A stretch of 5,774 nt of DNA from Erysipelotrichaceae bacterium (GCA_024681275.1 JAILBD010000092.1:1-5774); one strand, 5' to 3'. Shown: positions 1 to 5,774, numbered from the stretch's first letter. Notes: generated from the letters alone by a model not told the origin. A program made the numbers and translations.

Positions 1-978
1 GCCATCCGCGAACAGGTTGAAACAAAGCATCAGGACGCCCAGTACGACGACCGGGATGATCAGGATATGCGGGAAGGTCGTCATCGACTTATAGCCATCG
101 GAGACTAAAGAGCCCAGCGAAGCCAGAGGTGCCGGAACACCGAGACCCAGGAACGACAGATAAGCCTCCAGGAAGATCGCGCTCGGAATGGAGAACATCG
201 AAGTGATGATGACCTGTCCGAAGATGTTCGGCAGGACCTCCTTGAAGATCAGTCTGAACCTGGAAGCGCCAAGCGTCGTGGAAGCCAGGATGTATTCCTG
301 TTCCTTGACCTTCAGGACTTGCGCTCTGGCGATCCTTTCCATGCCGATCCACCCTGTCAGGATCAGTGAAAAGATGATCGAAGAAATACCCGGCTTGAGC
401 ACCAGACCCAGCAAAGTCACGACGACCAGCGTCGGGATACCGTTGAGTATTTCAGCGAAACGCTGCATGTAGATATCGACTCTGCCGCCGATAAAACCGG
501 AAACAAGGCCATATACCATACCGATGAAGATATCGACTAAGACTGCCGCAAACGCGATGACAAGTGATACCTGCGTTCCGGACCAGACACGGGTGAAGAT
601 ATCTCTTCCCTGCGTATCGGTACCGAACCAGTAATAGACATCACTTGCGCCTTTTGACGCATACTGGTCAGTTCCCTTGTAGTAGCCGTTGGCGATCCCG
701 ATCTTTTCCAGACCCGGGATACGCGGTACCAGATATTCATGTCCGTGGTTGATCGACTTGTAGGTATGTTCGTTCAAAGACGGACCGATCAGAGCAAACA
801 GGATGATGATGCAGATGATGACCGCACCGATCAGAGCACCTTTGTTTTTGGAGAAGTTGCCCCATACATCTTTCCAGTAGGAAGTGGATTTGTAGTTCTT
901 ATCTAAAAGCTTTGCGCCTTCTTCATGAGCGAATTCAAAATCGTCATCATGGAATTCATGGTTTTTCAATTCACTCAT
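1..978 (-). CDS. oppC: Oligopeptide ABC transporter permease OppC (3' end cut by window edge)
   Basis: This is the second membrane permease of an oligopeptide importer, which forms the translocation channel with OppB. 326 codons are visible, running from ATG at 978 to base 1 with no stop. The last visible residues (NLFADG) normally precede a short LRDxxDP-type tail, so probably only 10-15 residues are missing. A charged N-terminal tail (1-45) leads into a first membrane helix near 47-66. An outer loop of about 50 residues (67-115) follows, then the OppC signature FGTDTQGRDIFTR at 118-130. Further helices lie near 137-163, 180-195, 200-214, 252-275 and 304-323. The cytoplasmic EAA-type loop that docks on the ATPases is at about 229-251 (key residues A232, LG 236-237, LP 249-250). 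The loop length and its IPGLEKIGI segment (87-95) resemble AmiD/OppC of lactic acid bacteria. The start is chosen because a strong AAGGAGAG lies just upstream. Transport specificity cannot be read from the sequence. Confidence 0.95.
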   Translation of the reverse strand, partial: MSELKNHEFHDDDFEFAHEEGAKLLDKNYKSTSYWKDVWGNFSKNKGALIGAVIICIIILFALIGPSLNEHTYKSINHGHEYLVPRIPGLEKIGIANGYYKGTDQYASKGASDVYYWFGTDTQGRDIFTRVWSGTQVSLVIAFAAVLVDIFIGMVYGLVSGFIGGRVDIYMQRFAEILNGIPTLVVVTLLGLVLKPGISSIIFSLILTGWIGMERIARAQVLKVKEQEYILASTTLGASRFRLIFKEVLPNIFGQVIITSMFSIPSAIFLEAYLSFLGLGVPAPLASLGSLVSDGYKSMTTFPHILIIPVVVLGVLMLCFNLFADG

Positions 979-979
979 C

Positions 980-1912
980 TTAACTCTCCTTCGAGACCCT
1001 GATACGCGGGTCGATGACGCCGTAAAGGATATCTACGACAAGCATAACGACGATGTACATGACCGAATAGATGAACGAACAGGCCAAAGTGACGTTGTAG
1101 TCGTTCTGCTGAATGCCCGAGATCATCAGCAAGCCGATGCCCGGGATACCGAAGATCCTCTCGATGACGGAAGAACCCGTCAGCAGGTTGACCAATAACG
1201 GTCCGGTGACCGTGATGATCGGGATCAAAGTATTACGTAACGCGTGGCGGATGATCATCCGATACTGCTTGACGCCCTTGGACTGGACCAGAAGGATGTA
1301 GTCGGAATTCAGGACATCGATCATTTCCGATCTTGTGAATCTGGCGACATTGGCGGTCGGTGAGACCGATAAGGCCAGCGCCGGCAGGATCAGCGATTTG
1401 AACGGTACCGTCTGGTTGTATAAGATCGGCAGCAGTTTCAGTTTATAAGCAACGTAGTAACAAAGAAGCAATGCGCAGACATAGGAAGGCACACTGACAC
1501 CGATGACCGAGATCACCGAGCACAGGTTATCGATCCAGCTGTTGTGATTGAGTGCTGCCACGATGCCTAGTATCAGTCCCATGATCGTACCGAAGACCAT
1601 CGCCATGGCACCGACTGCCAGAGAGATGCCCAGACGTCCCTTGATCATTTCGGAGATCGGGAAGTTCTTATTGATGGCATAGGAGACACCTAAGTCGCCT
1701 GTCAGCATGTTTTTCAGATACAGAAAGAACCGTACCAGAAGCGGCTTGTCCAGACCGTATTTGGCATACAGCATGGCGATCTGTGCTTCCGAAAGCTTCT
1801 CATCGTTGAACGGAGTTCCCGGCATGAGGTCCATCAGGAGGAATAAGACCAGCACGATGACCAACAGGGTAGCGATCGATATCATCACTCTTCGAAAGAT
1901 GTATTTCTTCAT
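980..1912 (-). CDS. oppB: Oligopeptide ABC transporter permease OppB
   Basis: This is a complete 310-residue permease of the OppB/DppB family, which forms a heterodimeric channel with OppC in the cytoplasmic membrane. A positively charged start (MKKYIFRR) leads into membrane helix 1 at about 9-30. The family motifs MPGTPF (30-35) and GDLGVSY (72-78) follow, with more helices near 95-121, 131-157, 174-190, 227-246 and 277-300. The ATPase-docking loop is at about 204-232 (SKG 211-213, HALRN 223-227). The C-terminal DPRIRV (301-306) is typical of the family, and the length is normal. The start is set by a ribosome binding site AAAGGGGG at 1926-1919, six bases from the ATG. The gene follows oppA after an 87-bp gap carrying a hairpin and precedes oppC by one base. 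The general function is secure. The peptides carried are unknown, and a nickel or dipeptide importer cannot be fully excluded. Confidence 0.96.
   Translation of the reverse strand: MKKYIFRRVMISIATLLVIVLVLFLLMDLMPGTPFNDEKLSEAQIAMLYAKYGLDKPLLVRFFLYLKNMLTGDLGVSYAINKNFPISEMIKGRLGISLAVGAMAMVFGTIMGLILGIVAALNHNSWIDNLCSVISVIGVSVPSYVCALLLCYYVAYKLKLLPILYNQTVPFKSLILPALALSVSPTANVARFTRSEMIDVLNSDYILLVQSKGVKQYRMIIRHALRNTLIPIITVTGPLLVNLLTGSSVIERIFGIPGIGLLMISGIQQNDYNVTLACSFIYSVMYIVVMLVVDILYGVIDPRIRVSKES
984..991 (-). promoter_or_regulatory. Shine-Dalgarno of oppC inside the end of oppB
   Basis: On the minus strand the sequence AAGGAGAG ends five bases before the oppC ATG and lies within the last codons of oppB. 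The oppB stop codon TAA (982-980) and the oppC ATG (978-976) are separated by a single base. This layout suggests translational coupling, with ribosomes finishing oppB directly re-initiating on oppC, and so a matched supply of the two permease subunits. Confidence 0.8.
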
Positions 1913-1927
1913 TTCTTTCCCCCTTTC

Positions 1928-1970
1928 AAAAATACAAATAGAGCGATTAAGACTTGCTCAACCGCTCTAT
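1928..1970 (-). terminator. Intercistronic hairpin with U-rich run between oppA and oppB (attenuating terminator)
   Basis: Read on the minus strand, bases 1970-1957 pair with 1951-1938 to form a 14-bp stem around a 5-base loop (CAAGU). Two of the pairs are G-U wobbles, which would be A-C mismatches in a plus-strand RNA, so the structure belongs to the opp transcript. The stem is followed at once by UUGUAUUUUU. The hairpin begins about 29 bases after the oppA stop, and its U-run ends just before the oppB ribosome binding site. Inference: it terminates part of the transcription and protects the oppA 3' end, giving more oppA than oppBC. The interrupted U-run fits partial read-through. Confidence 0.8.
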
Positions 1971-1999
1971 CCTAATTCTGTTATTTTGATCGATTCAGA

Positions 2000-3637
2000 T
2001 TATTTCACTACGATATGACGGTAGGAATCGACAGCTGCCGAGTGGAACTCGATACCGCTGATGTTCGGATTGATGATCATAGCGCCGCCGGCCTGGAATA
2101 CAGGAACGACACCTGCGTCTTCAACGACGAGCTGTTTTTCAGCATCGAGGAAATCCTGCCATCTGACACTTGCGTCAGTGACGCCTGCACCGAATTCCGC
2201 ATCATGAACGAGAGCCTCATAAGCTTCTGAGAAGTAACCGCCGTCGTTGTAGTCAACGGAAGCCTGTAAGAACAGATCCATGTAAGTCTGAGGATCGGCA
2301 TAGTCCGGACCCCATCTTGTCAGCATGACATCGAAGTCATGATCATCGGCTGTACCGGCCAGATCGAGACGTTCTTTCTTAGGTTTCGGATTCAGATTGA
2401 CAGTGAAGCCGACAGCCTCGAGGTAAGACTGGATCTGCTCAGCGGCCTTGATGATGGAATCACCTTCATCGGAACCGTATAAGAGTTCGAATGTGACATC
2501 ATGTCCGAGTTCTTCAACACCCTTAGCGTAGAATTCCTTTGCCTTAGCTTCGTCGTAAGAAACGATGTAGCCCTGGTCATCACGGAAGTCAGCACCTGTT
2601 TCAGGGTTAGCGGCAAGAGCGATCGGAACGATACCGCCGGCTGCGACGGAACCATCGTTCAGGACTCTGGCGATCTCATCGCGGTCGATCGCATAGGACA
2701 TAGCCTTTCTGATATTGACATTGGAGAGGTCAGCAGCACCTGTACGGTCGTGGTGGTTGTTACCCTGGTTGATCGCAAGGTAGTACATGTAACCGGCAAG
2801 TCTGTTGACGAAGCCCGGAGCGGAAGAGTTGGCATCGACCTGTTCACCGGAAAGGGAAACAGTGTCGAGGTTGCCCTGTTCGTATTCCATCAAAGCCGTC
2901 TGCGTATCCGTGATCTCACGGAAGATGACTTTCTGGGCATAAGTTTTTGCGTAGTTTTCAGCATCCCAATACGTAGGATTCTGTTCGAATTCGAAGGAAT
3001 AGCCTGCAGTCCAGCTCGTCATGACATACGGTCCGTTGTAGACCATGTCGTTGACGGACAATGCATACTGATCGCCTTTTTCTTCAGCGACTTTCGCGTT
3101 CATCGGGAACATGGAAGCAAAAGCAGTCAAGCCGAGGAAGAATCCGGAAGGAGCAGCGAGCTTGACTTCGAAAGTCAGATCATCGACTGCCGTGTAGGAT
3201 TCGATACCGCAGATGTCCCAAAGGAAGCCGTAGTCAGCTGCCGTTTCAGGATTGGTCATTCTGTCCCAGGCATAAACGAAGTCGTTAGCGGTGACCGGAT
3301 CACCGTTGGACCAGACTGCACCGTCACGAAGTTTGAACGTGTAAGTCAGACCGTCTTCGGAGACTGTCCAGGATTCCGCAGCGTCTGCGACCGGGTTGCC
3401 GTCTGCATCCAGGGATACGAGACCGGACATACACATGGTCATTGCCGAGAAGGAAGTACCGTCTGTGGCAACTGCCGTATCCATGGAGATCAATGGAGTC
3501 GGAGCCTGCAATGTGACTGTCTTGCCTGTCGTCTCTTCAGTAGCGCCTTCTGCCGGAGCATCACCTCCGGAAGGATTACCGCCGGAGCAGCCTACCAGGA
3601 GCAACAAGATCATCAGTAAAGATAATAATTTTTTCAT
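2000..3637 (-). CDS. oppA: Oligopeptide-binding lipoprotein OppA (ABC transporter solute-binding protein, SBP_bac_5 family)
   Basis: This 545-residue extracellular receptor captures peptides and delivers them to OppBC. The N-terminus is a lipoprotein signal peptide: MKK, a leucine-rich core at 4-15, and the lipobox L-V-G-C with lipidated Cys17. A Gly/Ser/Glu/Thr-rich tether (18-39) follows. The binding-protein family signature spans about 103-126 (LRDGAVWSNGDPVTANDFVY). Other typical segments are NGPYVMTSW (201-209), NIRKAMSYAIDRDEI (308-322), RWGPDYADPQTYMDLF (441-456) and VPVFQAG (511-517). Length is normal for the family. An in-frame ATG 18 codons upstream (3691) is rejected because it lies within the promoter, lacks a ribosome binding site and would bury the signal peptide. 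The chosen start has AAGGAG at 3650-3645. It is the first gene of the operon. A role in peptide import is the family expectation; some relatives bind signalling peptides, murein peptides or other ligands. Confidence 0.95.
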   Translation of the reverse strand: MKKLLSLLMILLLLVGCSGGNPSGGDAPAEGATEETTGKTVTLQAPTPLISMDTAVATDGTSFSAMTMCMSGLVSLDADGNPVADAAESWTVSEDGLTYTFKLRDGAVWSNGDPVTANDFVYAWDRMTNPETAADYGFLWDICGIESYTAVDDLTFEVKLAAPSGFFLGLTAFASMFPMNAKVAEEKGDQYALSVNDMVYNGPYVMTSWTAGYSFEFEQNPTYWDAENYAKTYAQKVIFREITDTQTALMEYEQGNLDTVSLSGEQVDANSSAPGFVNRLAGYMYYLAINQGNNHHDRTGAADLSNVNIRKAMSYAIDRDEIARVLNDGSVAAGGIVPIALAANPETGADFRDDQGYIVSYDEAKAKEFYAKGVEELGHDVTFELLYGSDEGDSIIKAAEQIQSYLEAVGFTVNLNPKPKKERLDLAGTADDHDFDVMLTRWGPDYADPQTYMDLFLQASVDYNDGGYFSEAYEALVHDAEFGAGVTDASVRWQDFLDAEKQLVVEDAGVVPVFQAGGAMIINPNISGIEFHSAAVDSYRHIVVK

Positions 3638-3662
3638 AAGTGTTCTCCTTATAACATTTTTA

Positions 3663-3691
3663 ATATTAATGCAATTGAAAACTCCTGTCAA
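3663..3691 (-). promoter_or_regulatory. Sigma-A-type promoter for the opp operon
   Basis: On the minus strand a perfect -35 box TTGACA (3691-3686) is followed after exactly 17 bases by TAATAT (3668-3663), which matches the -10 consensus at four of six positions. A run of T residues just upstream of the -35 could act as an UP-like element. Transcription would start near 3656, leaving a leader of about 19 bases that holds the oppA ribosome binding site. This is a sequence match only and no start site has been measured. Confidence 0.75.
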
Positions 3692-3699
3692 TAAAAAAA

Positions 3700-3714
3700 T
3701 GTAATCGTTTTACA
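3700..3714. repeat. Inverted repeat TGTAA-N5-TTACA in the divergent promoter region (possible operator)
   Basis: Perfect 5-bp half-sites TGTAA (3700-3704) and TTACA (3710-3714) flank five bases. The repeat lies about 9 bp upstream of the oppA -35 box, roughly 45-58 bp before the inferred oppA start, a position typical for an activator site. The DNA here is very AT-rich, so a chance palindrome is quite possible. No regulator can be named. Confidence 0.35.
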
Positions 3715-3717
3715 ATT

Positions 3718-3746
3718 CATGAAAAATTTTACATTCAATTTTCATG
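3718..3746. repeat. Inverted repeat CATGAAAA-N13-TTTTCATG between the divergent promoters (possible operator)
   Basis: Perfect 8-bp arms CATGAAAA (3718-3725) and TTTTCATG (3739-3746) are spaced so that their centres lie 21 bp apart, about two turns of the helix, as expected for a dimeric regulator binding one face. The repeat covers the -35 candidate of the rightward gene, so a protein bound here could repress it. This is inference from geometry alone. Confidence 0.4.
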
Positions 3747-3755
3747 TATGATAAT
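3728..3755 (+). promoter_or_regulatory. Candidate promoter for the amidohydrolase gene
   Basis: TTTACA (3728-3733, four of six matches to TTGACA) is followed after 16 bases by GATAAT (3750-3755, five of six matches to TATAAT). Transcription would begin near 3762, leaving a very short leader that still contains the AGGAG ribosome binding site at 3764-3768. It is weaker than the oppA promoter on the other strand. A second TTTACA at 3709-3714 has no good -10 partner. Confidence 0.45.
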
Positions 3756-3776
3756 AATAAGGCAGGAGATCCACTT

Positions 3777-5366
3777 ATGAAAACACTGTACTATAACGCA
3801 AACATCTACACCGGCGAAGGCTTTGCGAAAGCCTTTCTGGTAAATGGTGATACGATCGAAGAAGTCTTTTACGAAGAAATACCGCAGATCGACGATTGTG
3901 AAAAAGTTAACCTGAACGGACAATTCGTCTGTGCCGGATTCAACGATTCCCATATGCATCTGCTCAATTTCGGCCAGTCATTGCGCATGGCGAGGCTTGC
4001 CGAACATACCGACTCCCTTTCCGGCATGATGGACTACATGAAACACTTCATCAAAGAGAACGAATTCAAAGAAGGAAGCTGGATCAGAGGCAGAGGCTGG
4101 AACCAGGATTACTTCGAAGACGTCAAACGCATGCCGTACCGCGCCGACCTCGATGAACTCTCTGCAGATCAGCCGATCATGTTAACAAGGGCGTGCGGAC
4201 ACTGCTGCGTGGTCAACTCCATAGTATTAAGGATCGCAAATATAAATGAAGATACGAAAGCGCCTTTGGGCGGAGCCATCGACTTTGAACACGGCCTTCT
4301 TTACGACAATGCCATGGACCTCGTCGAACCTTTCATCCCGCTCCCCGACAAGGAAGAACTCAAACAGATGATCGAGACCGGATCCAAAGCCCTCAATACT
4401 TTTGGCATCACATCCTGCCAGTCCGATGACTACTGCGTCTTCCGTGAGATCCCCTTTGAGATCATCAATGAAGCTTTCAATGAACTCGCGAAAGAAGGAA
4501 AACTCACCGTCCGCGTCTTTGAACAGTCCAATTTCACGGATCTCAAGGAATTTTCCCGCTTCGTAGACGCCGGCAATGTCACCGGAACAGGTGATACTAT
4601 GTTCAAGATCGGACCTTTGAAATTACTGGGCGACGGATCTTTGGGCGGACGTACAGCCCACCTTTCGATCCCTTACGCCGATGATCCTTCCACACAGGGC
4701 TTCTCCTTGTTTACCGATGAACAGTTCGATAAGATGATCGCCTACGCCAACAGGCACGATATGTCCGTGGCCGTCCACGCGATCGGCGACGCCTGCCTTG
4801 ACAAGGTCATCAATGCGATCGATAAAGCCTTAAAGGAATATCCGAGAAACGATCACCGACATGGCATCGTGCACTGCCAGATCTCAAGAAAAGACCAGCT
4901 GCAGCGCATGATCGATCTCAACGTTCACATCTATGCCCAATCCATCTTCTTAGACTACGACAATCACATCGTTGAAGGCAGGGTCGGCAAAGACCTCGCC
5001 TCGACCAGCTATTCCTGGAAGACCCTCAAAGACGGCGGACTCTGCGTCTCCAACGGTTCCGATGCGCCGGTCGAACTTCCGGATGCCTTACGCGGTATCG
5101 AATGTGCCGTGACCAGGACCTCGATCGACGGTACCGGTCCGTATCTGCCGGACCAGGCCTTTTCCGTAAAGGAAGCGATCGACTCCTTTACCATCGCCTC
5201 CGCGGAAGGAAGCTTTGAAGAAGGATACAAAGGTCTCATCAAGGAAGGCTATCTGGCTGACTTCGTCATACTCGGAAAAGATCCGTTCAAGACAGATCCT
5301 GAAGACATCCACAGGATCCCTGTCGTATCGACATATCTGAACGGAAACTGCGTTTATCGCAAGTAG
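3777..5366 (+). CDS. YtcJ-like metal-dependent amidohydrolase (Amidohydro_3 family)
   Basis: This 529-residue cytoplasmic hydrolase belongs to the amidohydrolase superfamily. The N-terminal beta-sandwich segment (1-53) leads to the metal-binding HxH motif GFNDSHMH (His59, His61). The YtcJ-type marks GRGWNQ (105-110) and CGHCCVVNS (140-148) follow. The segment with Lys282 and DGSLGGRT (286-293) comes next, then HAIGD (His334), HCQ (His366) and GSDAPV (Asp429). These supply the expected metal ligands and catalytic aspartate. The C-terminus has the usual LIKEGYLADFVILGKDPF closing strand. There is no signal peptide. The start at 3777 is chosen for AGGAG at 3764-3768 and the typical opening MKTLYYNANIYTG; an in-frame ATG at 3744 sits inside the promoter. 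Relatives act on N-substituted amides, formamides or N-acyl amino compounds, so the substrate cannot be named. It is divergent from the peptide importer. Confidence 0.9.
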   Translation: MKTLYYNANIYTGEGFAKAFLVNGDTIEEVFYEEIPQIDDCEKVNLNGQFVCAGFNDSHMHLLNFGQSLRMARLAEHTDSLSGMMDYMKHFIKENEFKEGSWIRGRGWNQDYFEDVKRMPYRADLDELSADQPIMLTRACGHCCVVNSIVLRIANINEDTKAPLGGAIDFEHGLLYDNAMDLVEPFIPLPDKEELKQMIETGSKALNTFGITSCQSDDYCVFREIPFEIINEAFNELAKEGKLTVRVFEQSNFTDLKEFSRFVDAGNVTGTGDTMFKIGPLKLLGDGSLGGRTAHLSIPYADDPSTQGFSLFTDEQFDKMIAYANRHDMSVAVHAIGDACLDKVINAIDKALKEYPRNDHRHGIVHCQISRKDQLQRMIDLNVHIYAQSIFLDYDNHIVEGRVGKDLASTSYSWKTLKDGGLCVSNGSDAPVELPDALRGIECAVTRTSIDGTGPYLPDQAFSVKEAIDSFTIASAEGSFEEGYKGLIKEGYLADFVILGKDPFKTDPEDIHRIPVVSTYLNGNCVYRK

Positions 5367-5397
5367 GGGATCAATTCCCCTTTTCTTTTGCGATAAA
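5353..5397. repeat. 10-bp inverted repeat enclosing the amidohydrolase terminator
   Basis: TTTATCGCAA (5353-5362), inside the last codons of the amidohydrolase gene, is a perfect reverse complement of TTGCGATAAA (5388-5397), which lies just before the next gene. Between them sits the smaller terminator hairpin, so the whole unit can fold as a two-tier stem with a small internal loop. Read-through RNA folded this way would close only eight bases before the next start codon and could shut off its translation (inference). Confidence 0.6.
5365..5389 (+). terminator. Rho-independent terminator after the amidohydrolase gene
   Basis: AGGGGA (5365-5370) pairs with TCCCCT (5376-5381) around a five-base loop, and the stem runs directly into TTTTCTTTT. 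The stem begins within the TAG stop codon, so the terminator is packed against the coding end. It should separate this gene from the hexosaminidase downstream. Confidence 0.8.
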
Positions 5398-5399
5398 AT
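5394..5399 (+). promoter_or_regulatory. Possible -10 box for the hexosaminidase gene
   Basis: TAAAAT matches the TATAAT consensus at five of six positions. The -35 region at the proper distance (around 5371-5376, within the upstream terminator) is poor. If used, transcription would start close to 5406, which is the A of the start codon, giving a leaderless or nearly leaderless message. This is tentative. Confidence 0.25.
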
Positions 5400-5405
5400 A
5401 AAGAT

Positions 5406-5774
5406 ATGAGAAAGATCCTCGGTCTGCTGCTCATCATCCTGCTCTCCTGCAGCCTTGCCTCCTGCAAGGATCAGGAAACAGATGAGGTGCAAGAGATCCT
5501 GGAAAAGATGACACTGAGAGAAAAAGCGGCGCAGATGCTGATGCCGTCTTTTTCCTACGCCTCCTTCCGCAGCAACGACATCAATGTCCCGATGACCGCG
5601 CTCACAACTGAGGTCTCACAGATCATCGAAGATCTGGGCTTTGGCGGCATCATCCTCTTCTCAGACAACATCCATGACGCGACGCAGACGGTGAAACTGA
5701 TCGACGAACTCAATGCGGCCTCTGTGAAAGGCGGGCATCTGCCTCTGCTGATCGGCGCGGACCAGGAAGGCGGC
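5406..5774 (+). CDS. Lipoprotein beta-N-acetylhexosaminidase, glycoside hydrolase family 3 (NagZ/YbbD-like; 3' end cut by window edge)
   Basis: The first 123 residues are visible. A lipoprotein signal peptide opens the protein: MRK, a hydrophobic core at 4-14, and the lipobox L-A-S-C with Cys20 as the likely lipidated residue. Cys15 in LLSC is a less likely alternative. The family 3 N-terminal barrel begins with ILEKMTLREKAAQMLMPSF (32-50). It continues with LGFGGIILFSDNI (78-90) and reaches GADQEGG (117-123) at the edge, the segment typical of NagZ-type enzymes. Members release terminal beta-linked N-acetylglucosamine, often from peptidoglycan fragments. The Bacillus YbbD relative is likewise a surface lipoprotein. 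The catalytic His/Asp loop lies beyond the window. No AGGAG-type site precedes the ATG, only a weak AAAG, but the signal peptide begins at this codon, which supports the start. It follows the amidohydrolase by 39 bp with a terminator between them. Confidence 0.87.
   Translation, partial: MRKILGLLLIILLSCSLASCKDQETDEVQEILEKMTLREKAAQMLMPSFSYASFRSNDINVPMTALTTEVSQIIEDLGFGGIILFSDNIHDATQTVKLIDELNAASVKGGHLPLLIGADQEGG

Noticed and set aside
188..472. Short plus-strand open frame opposite oppC
   Set aside because: It is antisense to a well-supported membrane protein gene, has no ribosome binding site and shows no recognisable motif.
3551..3590. Inverted repeats of CTCCGG/CCGGAG in the early oppA coding region
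   Set aside because: They arise from repeated Ser-Gly-Gly and Ala-Pro codons in the lipoprotein linker. There is no U-run, and a coding explanation is enough.
2501..3619. A 372-codon open frame on the plus strand opposite oppA
   Set aside because: It lies entirely antisense to a gene with clear family motifs. Its translation is rich in Ser, Val, Arg and Asp with no recognisable domain, and it has no ribosome binding site. Codon bias in oppA that avoids TTA, CTA and TCA explains the lack of stops.
3718..3751. CodY-like operator (AATTTTCWGAAAATT) upstream of oppA
   Set aside because: opp operons are known CodY targets, but the best alignments here match only about 9-10 of 15 positions in AT-rich DNA, which is too weak to call.
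3744..3776. Upstream in-frame ATG extending the amidohydrolase by 11 residues
   Set aside because: The extension covers the candidate -10 box, has no ribosome binding site and does not resemble the family N-terminus, while the ATG at 3777 has AGGAG well placed.
5088..5492. A 134-codon minus-strand frame spanning the amidohydrolase end and the hexosaminidase start
   Set aside because: It crosses a terminator and two well-supported genes on the other strand, and its translation resembles no known family.

Overview
The window reads as ordinary chromosome of a low-to-moderate GC Gram-positive bacterium (Bacillota/Firmicutes). The evidence is strong AGGAG-type ribosome binding sites, a lipoprotein-anchored solute-binding protein, an AmiD-like OppC with a long outer loop, and hairpin-plus-U-tract terminators. 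The protein sequences feel closest to Erysipelotrichia or nearby anaerobic gut and oral Firmicutes, but that finer placement is an impression and not proven. No mobile element, CRISPR array, tRNA or rRNA is visible.

Left half (1-3637, minus strand): an oligopeptide ABC importer operon read leftwards, oppA -> oppB -> oppC. OppA is a lipoprotein that captures the peptide, and OppB and OppC are the two membrane permeases. oppC runs off the left edge with probably only 10-15 residues missing. The ATPase genes oppD and oppF would be expected just outside, to the left. A 14-bp hairpin followed by a U-rich run sits between oppA and oppB and probably makes oppA transcripts more abundant than oppBC. 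oppB and oppC are separated by one base, and the oppC ribosome binding site lies inside the oppB 3' end.

Centre (3638-3776): a short, very AT-rich divergent promoter region. It has a good sigma-A-type promoter for oppA (TTGACA, 17 bp, TAATAT), a weaker candidate for the rightward gene, and two inverted repeats that could be operator sites.

Right half (3777-5774, plus strand): a 529-residue cytoplasmic metal-dependent amidohydrolase of the YtcJ/Amidohydro_3 type, closed by a terminator that is itself nested in a longer inverted repeat. After it comes the start of a lipoprotein of glycoside hydrolase family 3 (NagZ/YbbD-like beta-N-acetylhexosaminidase), cut by the right edge. Unlike the other four genes it has no clear Shine-Dalgarno sequence.

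How they may fit together (inference): the importer brings in peptides, the divergent amidohydrolase may hydrolyse an amide-type compound in the cytoplasm, and the surface hexosaminidase may trim cell-wall or glycan fragments. A scavenging role for the neighbourhood is plausible but not demonstrated. I found no clear sign of a new biological system. The most interesting signals are the RNA hairpins and the divergent promoter region.
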